Below, piece by piece: positions 17,977 to 26,464 of a stretch of 64,000 nucleotides of DNA (positions within the stretch are counted from its first letter, which is position 1; every line of letters begins with the position of its first letter). Origin of the DNA: Ginsengibacter hankyongi. Lineage in GTDB: Bacteria > Bacteroidota > Bacteroidia > Chitinophagales > Chitinophagaceae. The DNA lies in contig NZ_VYQF01000002.1 of NCBI RefSeq assembly GCF_008710285.1, positions 591,203-655,202 of the forward strand, read 5' to 3'. Position numbers and translations under genes: made by a program. Under the pieces are notes generated by a model. It saw only the letters and a list, made by a program, of their open reading frames with translations, was not told the DNA's origin and searched no databases.

Positions 17977-20793
17977 ATGGATAAAAAACTTTTTCTTCTT
18001 GATGCAATGGCGCTTATTTATCGTGCATACTATGCGCTTATCCGCAGCCCGATAATCACCACCAAAGGAAAAAACACCAATGCACAATTTGGTTTTACCA
18101 ATACGTTATTTGATTTGTTAAGTAAAGAAAAACCTACACACCTCGCTGTAGCTTTTGATACATGGGCGCCCACAGAACGGCACACTGATTTTGAAGCATA
18201 CAAAGCCAACAGGCAGGAAGCGCCCGAAGATTTACTGGCTTCTATCCCTGATATAAAAAAAATAATTGAAGGTTTTAATTTGCCCGTGGTTGAATGTGAT
18301 GGCTATGAAGCTGATGATATAATTGGAGCATTGGCACAGCAAGCCGAAAGGGAAGGCTATGAAGTCTTTATGGTAACACCGGACAAAGATTTCGGGCAAT
18401 TGGTTACTGATAAAATAAAAATTTATAGGCCCGGCTACCAGGGAGGAAAGGTGGAAATTATGGGCACCAAAGAGGTTTGCGAAAAATGGGGTATAAAAAA
18501 CGTAAACCAGGTTATCGATATCCTTGGTTTGATGGGAGATGCTGCCGATAACATTCCCGGTATTGCAGGTATAGGTGAAAAGACCGCTGCAAAATTGTTG
18601 GCGCAATATGAAACGGTTGAGAATGTTTTAGCCGATGCTGAAAATATAAAAGGCGCCTTGGGTGAAAAGATAAGAGCAGGTAAAGAAGCTGCTATCATGA
18701 GTAAGAAACTGGCAACAATTATCACAGAAGTTCCCTGCCAGTTTCATGAAGAAGACTTTAGAGTGAAAGCTTATAATACAGAAGTTTTGAGAGAGCTGTT
18801 TGCAGAGTTTGAATTTAAGACCTTAGGAAAAAGAATTTTAGGAGATGAATACAATGTGTTTGTTGTTGAAAAACAGGTAATACAAACTGATTTATTTGGC
18901 AATGCAATGGAAGTGCCTATTCCAAAACCTGAAGAAGAAAAAATTATTAATGAAGAAAAGCCGGGACTTACAGCAGAAAAGAATATTAATAATACACCAC
19001 ACAATTACTATTTAGTTGAAGGTGATGATGCCATAAATGAATTAGTAAAGAAATTAAAGGAACAAAAAGAAATCTCGTTTGATACAGAAACAAATCATAT
19101 CGATGCCAATGAAGCCGAATTGGTGGGCTTAAGTTTTTCTTTTAAAGATTGCGAAGGATATTATGTTCCATGCCCTGCTGACGAACAGACGGTTATTCAC
19201 ATTCTTAATCAATTTAAAGAATTGTTTAATGATGAGTCAAAAATATGGATCGGCCAAAATATCAAATACGACTTGCTTGTTTTGAAGTGGTATGGCTTTG
19301 AGCTAAAAGGAAAACTATTTGATACCATGCTTGCGCATTATGTTATTGAAAGCGAAGGTAGACGCAATATGGATTTGCTCAGCGCACAATACCTGGGATA
19401 TCTTCCTGTTTCCATTACTGAGCTCATCGGGAAAAAAGGGAAGCAACAAATTACCATGCGTGATGTGGAGATGGAAAAAGTAAAGGAATATGCAGCTGAG
19501 GATGCTGATATCACCCGCCAGTTAAAAAATGTGTTTTTACCTTACTTAAAAGAGAAACAGGTTGAAAAAGTTTTTAATGAAGTGGAAACGCCTTTGGTGA
19601 AAGTTTTGACGGATATGGAATATGAAGGTGTCAAAGTGGACATGAATTTTCTGAATGTATACTCCGAAGAGTTGGAGAAAGAAGCCGCGAAATGTGAACA
19701 GAGTGTATACGAGCAGGCTGGTATAAAATTTAATCTTGCTTCTCCAAAACAACTGGGAGAAGTTTTATTTGAGAAACTGCAATTAAATAAAGGAAAGAAA
19801 ACAAAAGGCGGCCAGCATTCAACCGGTGAAGATGTTCTGTTGAAGCTTGCCAAAGAAAATCCGATCGTAGAAGATATCTTAAACTTTCGGGAGCTTACCA
19901 AGTTAAAGTCAACCTATGTTGATGCATTACCCCAGATAGTTAATAAAAGAACGCAAAGGGTTCATACCTGTTATGGACAGGCAATAGCAGTTACGGGCAG
20001 GCTAAGCAGTAACAATCCTAATCTGCAAAATATTCCTATCAGAACAGAAAGAGGCCGTGAGATTCGCAAAGCGTTTGTTCCGAGAGATAGCGATCACTTA
20101 ATTATATCTGCAGACTACTCCCAGATTGAGTTACGCATTGTAGCAGGAATAAGCGGCGACCCTGCTATGTGTGAAGCTTTTAAATCAGGAAAAGACATAC
20201 ATACTGCAACAGCAGCAAAAGTTTTTAATGTTGATGAAGATGACGTAACCAAGGAAATGCGTTACAAAGCCAAGAGCGTAAACTTCGGAATCATCTATGG
20301 ACAGGGCGCTTTCGGGCTCGCAGAAAATCTGGGCATATCACGTACCGAAGCGAAAGAGATTATTGATAATTATAAAAAACAATTTGCTAATATTCAGAAA
20401 TATATGGATGAGACCATACAGTTTTGCAAAGCTAACGGTTACGTGGAAACGCTGATGGGGCGAAAAAGATGGTTGAAAGATATTAACTCTTCCAACTTCA
20501 CCGTTCGCGGATACGCTGAGCGTAACGCGATTAATTCTCCGATACAAGGAACTGCTGCCGATATGATAAAACTGGCCATGATTAAAATTCATAATGAATT
20601 TAAGAAACAGAATTTTAAATCAAAAATGATTATGCAGGTGCATGATGAATTGGTTTTTGATGCTTATAAAAGTGAAATAGAAACCATAAAGCCAATTATT
20701 ATTGAATGTATGCAAAATGCCCTTCCGCTACCTAACGGTGTACCTACAGACGCAGAAATAGGCGTAGGAGAAAACTGGCTGGAGGCGCATTAA
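17977..20793 (+). CDS. polA: DNA polymerase I
   Basis: 938 residues with all three domains. Residues 1-290 are the 5'-3' flap exonuclease (KLFLLDAMALIYRAYYA, GYEADDIIGALA, MGDAADNIPGI). About residues 335-510 are the 3'-5' proofreading domain with its acidic residues present (SFDTETNHID, GQNIKYDLLVL, EYAAEDADITRQL). The rest is the family A polymerase (ADYSQIELRIVAG motif A, RYKAKSVNFGIIYGQ motif B, QVHDELVFD motif C). It acts in Okazaki-fragment maturation and repair synthesis. I start at ATG 17977 (MDKKLFLLDAM); an in-frame TTG at 17959 lies upstream of the predicted transcription start and can be excluded if that promoter is real. A uracil-DNA glycosylase relative follows. Confidence 0.98.
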   Translation: MDKKLFLLDAMALIYRAYYALIRSPIITTKGKNTNAQFGFTNTLFDLLSKEKPTHLAVAFDTWAPTERHTDFEAYKANRQEAPEDLLASIPDIKKIIEGFNLPVVECDGYEADDIIGALAQQAEREGYEVFMVTPDKDFGQLVTDKIKIYRPGYQGGKVEIMGTKEVCEKWGIKNVNQVIDILGLMGDAADNIPGIAGIGEKTAAKLLAQYETVENVLADAENIKGALGEKIRAGKEAAIMSKKLATIITEVPCQFHEEDFRVKAYNTEVLRELFAEFEFKTLGKRILGDEYNVFVVEKQVIQTDLFGNAMEVPIPKPEEEKIINEEKPGLTAEKNINNTPHNYYLVEGDDAINELVKKLKEQKEISFDTETNHIDANEAELVGLSFSFKDCEGYYVPCPADEQTVIHILNQFKELFNDESKIWIGQNIKYDLLVLKWYGFELKGKLFDTMLAHYVIESEGRRNMDLLSAQYLGYLPVSITELIGKKGKQQITMRDVEMEKVKEYAAEDADITRQLKNVFLPYLKEKQVEKVFNEVETPLVKVLTDMEYEGVKVDMNFLNVYSEELEKEAAKCEQSVYEQAGIKFNLASPKQLGEVLFEKLQLNKGKKTKGGQHSTGEDVLLKLAKENPIVEDILNFRELTKLKSTYVDALPQIVNKRTQRVHTCYGQAIAVTGRLSSNNPNLQNIPIRTERGREIRKAFVPRDSDHLIISADYSQIELRIVAGISGDPAMCEAFKSGKDIHTATAAKVFNVDEDDVTKEMRYKAKSVNFGIIYGQGAFGLAENLGISRTEAKEIIDNYKKQFANIQKYMDETIQFCKANGYVETLMGRKRWLKDINSSNFTVRGYAERNAINSPIQGTAADMIKLAMIKIHNEFKKQNFKSKMIMQVHDELVFDAYKSEIETIKPIIIECMQNALPLPNGVPTDAEIGVGENWLEAH

Positions 20794-20863
20794 TTTAAAC
20801 AGTAAATTATGACATGGCCTAACTATTTAAAAGCTGCTAATAAAATAGAATTGAAACAACATA

Positions 20864-21550
20864 ATGACATTTTCAAAAAAGATTCTTTCATTTTTTAAAA
20901 GCCTGCATTTACACGCTGATCTGCCTCCCGGCGTTGAAGTATTGAATCCCTTTAAGGATAAAACCACATTCAATCTGTGCGATAATTTTTATAGTAAATA
21001 CTACAACGATAGCAATTCAAGATATTTAATATTAGGAATTAATCCTGGAAGATTTGGCGGCGGTATTACTGGGATCCCTTTTACCGACCCCATAAGATTG
21101 CAAACAATTTGCGGCATTGAAAATAACTTTCAAAAGAAGCAGGAATTAAGTTCTGTATTTGTTTATGAAATGATCCATGCCTTTGGAGGCCCTGAATTTT
21201 TTTACAACAACTTTTATATTTCGTCTATCTCACCGTTAGGTTTTACAAAAGATAATAAGAATTTAAATTATTACGACGACAGGAAACTTGAGAACAGTAT
21301 AAAAGATTTTGTAATTGAGTGCTTAAAACAGCAACTCAGGTTCGGGTTAAAAACTGATATTGTTTTTTGTTTCGGCGAAGGGAAAAATCTTGCTTATCTC
21401 ACACGACTCAATAACGAAATGAAATTTTTTGATAAAATTGTTGCCTTGCCACATCCCAGATTCATTATGCAGTACAAGCTTAAAAAGAAAGATGAATATA
21501 TTGATCAGTATCTTCGTGAACTGTCGGTTGTAACCAGTAATAGACTATAA
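20864..21550 (+). CDS. SMUG2-like uracil-DNA glycosylase superfamily protein
   Basis: 228 residues of the SMUG-type branch of the uracil-DNA glycosylase superfamily (a DUF4918-like protein). Motif 1 is LGINPGRFGGGITGIPFTDP; the C-terminal motif is ALPHPRFIMQYK, the minor-groove loop region containing the His-Pro pair. FYISSISPLGF lies between them. The family removes uracil or oxidised pyrimidines from DNA, leaving an abasic site. It lies 70 bases after polA in the same direction, so glycosylase and gap-filling polymerase probably share a transcript; this supports a base-excision-repair role. The exact substrate is not readable from sequence. Confidence 0.85.
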   Translation: MTFSKKILSFFKSLHLHADLPPGVEVLNPFKDKTTFNLCDNFYSKYYNDSNSRYLILGINPGRFGGGITGIPFTDPIRLQTICGIENNFQKKQELSSVFVYEMIHAFGGPEFFYNNFYISSISPLGFTKDNKNLNYYDDRKLENSIKDFVIECLKQQLRFGLKTDIVFCFGEGKNLAYLTRLNNEMKFFDKIVALPHPRFIMQYKLKKKDEYIDQYLRELSVVTSNRL

Positions 21551-21564
21551 TTAATTTACAGGAA

Positions 21565-22212
21565 ATGACTCCAACATTAATATATTGCTATGATGCTTAT
21601 TGTGGATGGTGCTATGGATTTAGTGAAGTAATAAAAAAAGTATACTCGGAATATAAGAACAAACTGGAGTTTGAAGTGCTTTCCGGTGGCATGATATTGC
21701 CGGAAGAACCTGTGGCAATAGTCGTTACAGCAAAATATATAGAGAGTGCATATAAACGGGTAGAAGAACTCTCGGGGGCAAAATTTGGTGAAGATTATTT
21801 GTGGCACATCAGGCATCCTGATCAAAGTGACTGGTTTCCCAATTCGGAAAAACCGGCAATTGCTTTGTGTGTTTTTAAAGAATATGTACCAAACCAACAG
21901 GTAAGCTTTGCGGCAGATATGCAATATGCATTGCACTTTGAAGGCCGCGACCTTACGGATGATGAAGCTTACTTGCTTCTACTTGAAAAATATAATATTC
22001 CCGCCGAAGAATTTTATGAAAAACTCCATGATGAAGAATATAAAGAACAGGCTTACTATGAATTCGCTTTGTGCAAGCAACTAAATGTAACCGGCTTTCC
22101 CGCGGTATTTATTCAAACCGGTGAAACAAAATTCCATCATATAGCGCAGGGGTACACGCCATTTGATAGTTTGAACGAAAGAATAGAAAATGTTCTAAAG
22201 GAAAAGCAGTGA
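21565..22212 (+). CDS. DsbA-family thioredoxin-fold oxidoreductase
   Basis: 215 residues, no signal peptide. The redox motif CGWC (Cys13, Cys16) follows the first strand (LIYCYDAYCGWCYGF). A helical insert follows (about residues 50-150), and the cis-proline strand is VTGFPAVFI. This is the DsbA / FrnE / 2-hydroxychromene-2-carboxylate isomerase group; CGWC and cytoplasmic location fit FrnE-like disulfide reductases or isomerases. It follows the glycosylase by 14 bases, probably in the same transcript, and converges on the EncFtn-like gene. The partner protein is unknown. Confidence 0.87.
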   Translation: MTPTLIYCYDAYCGWCYGFSEVIKKVYSEYKNKLEFEVLSGGMILPEEPVAIVVTAKYIESAYKRVEELSGAKFGEDYLWHIRHPDQSDWFPNSEKPAIALCVFKEYVPNQQVSFAADMQYALHFEGRDLTDDEAYLLLLEKYNIPAEEFYEKLHDEEYKEQAYYEFALCKQLNVTGFPAVFIQTGETKFHHIAQGYTPFDSLNERIENVLKEKQ

Positions 22213-22229
22213 TATCCGTATTACAATAT

Positions 22230-22544
22230 TCAATCAACTTTCTTCTCGGCTTTTTCACCGTTCTCAACAATATCACCAGGCTTGGAAATAACAGCATTTA
22301 TAATTTTTCGCCAATCGCTTTTTTGCCTTAATAAAAATTCAAGGTCCATGCTGAAGTGTTTAAATTCTTCTTTCTGTGCATTGATCATTATTGCTTTTGC
22401 ATCTTTGTCTTTTTCAACGCTTATTCGTTGCTCATACCAGTTTATTGCATCGGCTTCTTCAATAAGGCCTGTTATCATTCTTGCAAACGTCCTGGTTTCT
22501 TTTGATAGCTCGCTGGCGGGTTCGTGGTATTGTTCTGTAGGCAT
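22230..22544 (-). CDS. Encapsulated-ferritin-like (EncFtn) protein without a shell gene
   Basis: 104 residues, two helices plus a charged tail. It matches EncFtn, the iron-oxidising cargo of encapsulin nanocompartments: YHEPASELSKETRTF at the N-terminus, then LIEEADAINWYEQR and AQKEEFKHFSMDLEFLL. The residues used by Rhodospirillum rubrum EncFtn for its ferroxidase site (Glu31, Glu32, Trp38, Tyr39, Glu62, His65) are all kept two positions earlier (Glu29, Glu30, Trp36, Tyr37, Glu60, His63). It should oxidise Fe(II) at a dimer interface. No encapsulin gene is adjacent or anywhere in the window, and the C-terminus (GDIVENGEKAEKKVD) has no obvious hydrophobic shell-targeting peptide. Either the shell is encoded elsewhere or it works without one. 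Confidence 0.83.
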   Translation of the reverse strand: MPTEQYHEPASELSKETRTFARMITGLIEEADAINWYEQRISVEKDKDAKAIMINAQKEEFKHFSMDLEFLLRQKSDWRKIINAVISKPGDIVENGEKAEKKVD

Positions 22545-22630
22545 TTTAATAATTTAAATTTGGTTAAAAATTATTTCAGGTGCTACAAATACAGAACCAC
22601 TTTTAAAAAAAGGCAAGGAAAGATAAAATA

Positions 22631-22646
22631 AACTGCTTTTGCAGTT
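22631..22646 (-). terminator. Short intrinsic-type terminator
   Basis: On the minus strand AACTGC-AAAA-GCAGTT forms a perfect 6-bp stem with a four-base loop, followed by TATTTTATCTTT. It lies ten bases after the stop of a possible 29-codon gene and about 270 bases after dusB. It could end the transcript of either. Confidence 0.5.
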
Positions 22647-22656
22647 ATAAATACAA

Positions 22657-22746
22657 TTAAAGCTTGAGTTTTTTGATTCTTGGCTGAATAAAAAGTATGA
22701 GATGAGCAGCAATAAGAAGCTCGCATACTATTTCTTTAACGATCAT
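22657..22746 (-). CDS. Possible 29-residue membrane peptide
   Basis: ATG at 22746-22744 opens a 29-codon frame: residues 1-10 MIVKEIVCEL, then LIAAHLILFI, then a basic tail QPRIKKLKL. This is a single hydrophobic helix followed by positive charges, the shape of many small bacterial membrane peptides, including type I toxins. A hairpin terminator starts ten bases past the stop. No ribosome binding site or clear promoter is seen, as is usual here. It could equally be a chance frame in the 3' region of dusB. Confidence 0.3.
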   Translation of the reverse strand: MIVKEIVCELLIAAHLILFIQPRIKKLKL

Positions 22747-22915
22747 AGGATAGGTTTTTTTAATAAATACTGATTATACAAACGTGATTAAGAACGATTT
22801 ATTATGCAAAAACCTAAAATTTAAAAGGAAAGTAAGGCAAGGCAAATCCTTTTATTTGCTGTTTAAAGATGCCTCTATGCCGGTTGAAATGTTGCTAGCG
22901 GAGACAATCAGAAGA

Positions 22916-23953
22916 TCACACTGCGCATTTCTCATGGTAATTGATCAACTCAATTACTGATCTTTCAAATTCATGCCCTTTGTATTTATCAACAATTTCA
23001 TCGAGCACTTCAATAATTTCATCAGCTTCTTTTAAGGTGACTAATTTTAAACGGTACTCTTTAATGTTAGGCATTCCTTTTAAATAATTAGTATAGTGCC
23101 TGCGCATTTCATTAATGCCAACAATAGGGCCTTTCCATTCATAAGATTTTATTAAATGCTTTTTGCAAACATTTACTCTCTCTTCAACCGTCGGCGATGG
23201 CAGTATTTCCCCTGTTTTTACATAATGGGAAATCTCGTTAAAAATCCATGGATAGCCAATAGCAGCACGGCCAATCATGATGCCGTCAACACCATAACGG
23301 TTTTTATACTCCAGTGCTTTTTGTGGTGAGTCAATATCACCATTACCAAAAATGGGAATTTTAATCCTTGGGTTTTCCTTCACTTTAGCGATCAAAGTCC
23401 AGTCTGCTTCTCCTTTATACATTTGCGTGCGGGTGCGGCCATGAATGGCTAACGCCTGTATCCCTACATCCTGCAAACGTTCAGCAACATCTTCAATATT
23501 TTTAGTATTATCATCCCAGCCTAATCTCGTTTTTACAGTTACCGGCAATGAAGTACTTCTTACCACGGCATCGGTTAGACGCACCATTAACGGAACATCT
23601 TTTAATACCCCAGCTCCTGCACCGCGGCACGCAACTTTTTTTACAGGGCAACCAAAGTTTATATCCAACAGATCGGGGTTGGTTGCATCCACAATTTTAG
23701 CAGCAAGAGAAAGGCTTTCTTCATCGCCACCAAAAATTTGAATACCCACCGGCTTTTCATAATCGTATATATCCAGTTTTTTCCGGCTTTTAATTGCATC
23801 TCTTATTAACCCTTCACTGCTTATAAATTCAGTGTACATTAAATGTGCGCCATTATCTTTACAAACTGCACGAAATGGTGGATCGCTTACATCTTCCATT
23901 GGCGCGAGCAATAAAGGAAATTCCGGAAGTTCTATGTTACCTATTTTTATCAA
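22916..23953 (-). CDS. dusB: tRNA-dihydrouridine synthase (DusB type)
   Basis: 345 residues, an FMN-dependent enzyme that reduces uridines in the tRNA D-loop. It shows LLLAPMEDVSDPPFR (FMN site), VGIQIFGGD, DINFGCPVKKV with the catalytic Cys in GCP, VKTRLGWDD, IHGRTRTQMYKGEADW, IPIFGNGDI and GVDGIMIGRAAIGYPWIF. The C-terminal helical tRNA-binding domain carries MRRHYTNYLKGM. The order and the GNGDI/MIGRAA motifs fit the bacterial DusB group. Divergent from the CPBP protease gene, with 80 bases between. After its stop there are about 370 bases without a confident gene, holding a small hydrophobic ORF and a terminator. Confidence 0.95.
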   Translation of the reverse strand: MIKIGNIELPEFPLLLAPMEDVSDPPFRAVCKDNGAHLMYTEFISSEGLIRDAIKSRKKLDIYDYEKPVGIQIFGGDEESLSLAAKIVDATNPDLLDINFGCPVKKVACRGAGAGVLKDVPLMVRLTDAVVRSTSLPVTVKTRLGWDDNTKNIEDVAERLQDVGIQALAIHGRTRTQMYKGEADWTLIAKVKENPRIKIPIFGNGDIDSPQKALEYKNRYGVDGIMIGRAAIGYPWIFNEISHYVKTGEILPSPTVEERVNVCKKHLIKSYEWKGPIVGINEMRRHYTNYLKGMPNIKEYRLKLVTLKEADEIIEVLDEIVDKYKGHEFERSVIELINYHEKCAV

Positions 23954-24033
23954 ACTTTCTTTTATTAATTTAATGGAAGAGCTTTTCTAAACTCAAAAAA
24001 ATTGGCTGTAAATTTACGCACTAAAAATTTTAG

Positions 24034-25005
24034 ATGATCATAACAGATAGAAATTCAAAAAACTTTAGCTATCTCTCTCAACTCGGAATATTAATCGCAT
24101 TAATCGGTGCAGGAATGGTAATCGGTTCAATCGTTTCAGTAATTATCTGGATTATGATGACAGGCAGGCCAATTCTTGCGATGGCAGATGATATGCTAAA
24201 ACCCCAATACTATAATGCTGTTATGGCCATACAGGTGGTCTCCACTTTCTTTTTGTTTTTTTTACCAGTATATGTTTTAGCCCTTATCTGTTATCGCAAG
24301 CCCGCAAAGTTTATTGGGTTCAATACCAATATTAATTATAAACAGGTATTTATAATGCTGGGAATTCTGATTCTCACTTTCCCTCTTTCGGGTGCTTTGG
24401 CAGAATTGAATAAGGTTATTCCCATACCCACAGCCTGGGCTACAAAGTTTAAAATAATGGAGAATTCCCGTGCAGCACAGGAAGCGGCACTCATCAATAT
24501 TAATTCATTCCCGAGATATATTATTTCTCTAATTGTAATTGGATTGTTACCTGGGCTTTTTGAAGAAATATGTTTCAGGGCGGGAATTCAAAATATTTTT
24601 ACCCGCTGGTTTAAAGGACCCTGGATTGCCATTATTATCACTTCCATTGTTTTTAGTTTAGTCCACATTTCGTACTATGGATTTTTAGTGCGTTTTGCCT
24701 TAGGCGTTATACTTGGCCTGGTTTTTTATTATAGCGATAATATTTGGCTGTCCGCTCTTTTCCATTTTTTATACAACGGCCTGCAGGTTACTGCGCTATA
24801 TGCATTCACAATATCAGGAGCAAAAGATCAAAAAGATATTGAAGAAAACTTTCCTTTGTGGGCCGGTGTGGCAGCGCTTGTATTAATTATTTATCTTTTT
24901 ATTCAATTCAAAAAAACATCTTTATTGCAACGGGCAAAAGTTAAGGGCGATGATTTTCCTGAAGATGATTTTGATTTTCATAAATGGCCCACTGCACAAT
25001 CATAA
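24034..25005 (+). CDS. CPBP-family intramembrane metalloprotease
   Basis: 323 residues with about seven membrane spans and an acidic cytoplasmic tail (DDFPEDDFDFH). The CPBP/CAAX-protease motifs are present: LFEEICFRAGIQNIF (EExxxR type, motif 1) and FSLVHISYYGFLVRFALG (motif 2 with the His), then SALFHFLYNGLQ (motif 3 with His and Asn). Bacterial members (Abi family) cleave membrane proteins or protect against bacteriocins; the substrate here is unknown. It is first in a tight run with cdsA (9-base gap) and psd, which suggests a link with membrane-lipid homeostasis. Confidence 0.9.
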   Translation: MIITDRNSKNFSYLSQLGILIALIGAGMVIGSIVSVIIWIMMTGRPILAMADDMLKPQYYNAVMAIQVVSTFFLFFLPVYVLALICYRKPAKFIGFNTNINYKQVFIMLGILILTFPLSGALAELNKVIPIPTAWATKFKIMENSRAAQEAALININSFPRYIISLIVIGLLPGLFEEICFRAGIQNIFTRWFKGPWIAIIITSIVFSLVHISYYGFLVRFALGVILGLVFYYSDNIWLSALFHFLYNGLQVTALYAFTISGAKDQKDIEENFPLWAGVAALVLIIYLFIQFKKTSLLQRAKVKGDDFPEDDFDFHKWPTAQS

Positions 25006-25014
25006 TTTCAATTA

Positions 25015-25692
25015 ATGGCGCTCGATTCAAAAGCTTTTAAAACAAGAACATTAACTGCAATAGTTTTTGTTATTATAATGCTCACCGGTTTATTATGGAA
25101 TCAATCGAGTTTTATCGTTCTGTTTACTATTATTCATTTTGGCTGTTGGTACGAGTTTGTAAAGCTTGTAAAAAAAATAAATCCCGGGTCGTATAAATTA
25201 ATATCTTTTGCCGGATTAGTCTATATAACGTTACCGATTGGGTTATTATTATACATGAGAACCGGAAATAGCGTTACCTATGATAATAATTTTTTAAAAG
25301 TAATTCCATGCGGAATAATCTTTTCTATCTGGATTAATGACACGATGGCCTATATAGTTGGATCGCTAATTGGCAAAACTCCTTTAACTAAAATATCACC
25401 TAAAAAAACATGGGAAGGCACTATTGGCGGTGCATTACTTTGCATTGTTACCATCACTTTAATCGGTTATGCAACAGGATTTTATAATTATATAAACTGG
25501 ATAGTAATTGCAACTTGTTGTGCTATTTTTGGAACGTTAGGAGATTTGCTTGAAAGTAAATTAAAACGTATGGCTCATGTAAAAGACAGCGGAACATTAA
25601 TGCCTGGCCATGGTGGCTTTTTAGATCGATTTGATTCTTTACTTATTGCTACAACCTTCGTTGCTGCATATTATTTTTTAGTTATGCTATAA
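25015..25692 (+). CDS. cdsA: Phosphatidate cytidylyltransferase (CDP-diglyceride synthase)
   Basis: 225 residues, integral membrane. It converts phosphatidic acid and CTP to CDP-diacylglycerol, the branch point of phospholipid synthesis. The family signature is at the C-terminus: KDSGTLMPGHGGFLDRFDSL, with the two Asp residues in the metal/CTP site. Upstream come ISPKKTWEGTIGG and GDLLESKLKRM. The protein is shorter than the usual 260-280 residues; the missing part is in the N-terminal membrane spans, while the catalytic C-terminal half is complete. It is between a CPBP protease gene (9-base gap) and psd (57-base gap). Confidence 0.93.
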   Translation: MALDSKAFKTRTLTAIVFVIIMLTGLLWNQSSFIVLFTIIHFGCWYEFVKLVKKINPGSYKLISFAGLVYITLPIGLLLYMRTGNSVTYDNNFLKVIPCGIIFSIWINDTMAYIVGSLIGKTPLTKISPKKTWEGTIGGALLCIVTITLIGYATGFYNYINWIVIATCCAIFGTLGDLLESKLKRMAHVKDSGTLMPGHGGFLDRFDSLLIATTFVAAYYFLVML

Positions 25693-25749
25693 ACAAATAA
25701 ATATGCTTTTCTTCTTACCAGTTTTTATATTTGTGGTTAAACTAGTTGC

Positions 25750-26454
25750 ATGAACATTCATAAAGAGGGCTATAAATCAATTGCGCTGGGTGCACTTGTT
25801 TTTGGAGCTGTTAATATTATATTCTTTTATTTTTTTAGCGCTTCTATGCCTGTGGTTTCATGGATTGTTTTTGGTGTAAGCTTTATAGTATTGCTTTTTA
25901 TTATTTCTTTTTTTCGCTCTCCCAAAAGAAATTTTACAATAGCCCATCACCAGGTAATATGCCCGGCTGATGGGAAAGTTGTAGTGATTGAAGAAATTAC
26001 TGATACTGAGTACTTTCATGACAAGAGAATACAGGTCTCAATATTTATGAGCCCCGCCAACGTGCATCTCAACAGGATACCAATGACCGGAAAAGTTACC
26101 TATAGCCAATACCACAAAGGAAAATACCTGGTGGCATGGCATCCCAAATCATCTACAGAAAACGAAAGACATTCGGTTGTAATAAAAAGCGATAATGCGG
26201 TGATTTTGGTAAAACAAATTGCGGGAGCCGTTGCAAAACGCATAGTTAATTATTTAAAAGTTGGACAGTTCGTGGAGCAGGGTGCTGAAATGGGCTTTAT
26301 AAAATTTGGAAGCCGGGTGGATGTGTTGTTACCGATAGGAACTGAACTTAATGTAAAACTTAACCAGGTAGTCAAGGGCGGCATTACCGTTCTTGCAACA
26401 ATTGATACGCTTGTTCCTGTAGCTGAAGGTGAAGAAGTTGAGCAAGAATATTAA
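25750..26454 (+). CDS. psd: Phosphatidylserine decarboxylase (pyruvoyl, short type)
   Basis: 234 residues of the short Psd class. It makes phosphatidylethanolamine from phosphatidylserine at the membrane. Two N-terminal membrane spans (about residues 13-53) precede VICPADGKVV, QVSIFMSPANVHLNR, and the self-cleavage site KFGSRVDVLLP. There Ser188 would become the pyruvoyl group; short-type enzymes use GS rather than LGST. It follows cdsA, whose product feeds phosphatidylserine synthesis; the synthase gene itself is not in the window. A TATATTTG box at 25726-25733 may give it its own promoter, but no matching TTTG is upstream. It converges on the HAD gene with ten bases between stops. Confidence 0.93.
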   Translation: MNIHKEGYKSIALGALVFGAVNIIFFYFFSASMPVVSWIVFGVSFIVLLFIISFFRSPKRNFTIAHHQVICPADGKVVVIEEITDTEYFHDKRIQVSIFMSPANVHLNRIPMTGKVTYSQYHKGKYLVAWHPKSSTENERHSVVIKSDNAVILVKQIAGAVAKRIVNYLKVGQFVEQGAEMGFIKFGSRVDVLLPIGTELNVKLNQVVKGGITVLATIDTLVPVAEGEEVEQEY

Positions 26455-26464
26455 AGCTATTTTT

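Noticed and set aside
20809..20898. 29-codon ORF between polA and the glycosylase gene
   Set aside because: It overlaps the glycosylase start by 35 bases in another frame and has no family resemblance; it may be a chance frame in a leader.
22282..22557. 91-codon plus-strand ORF
   Set aside because: Antisense to the EncFtn-like gene, whose frame has precise family residues; the plus frame is low in signal.
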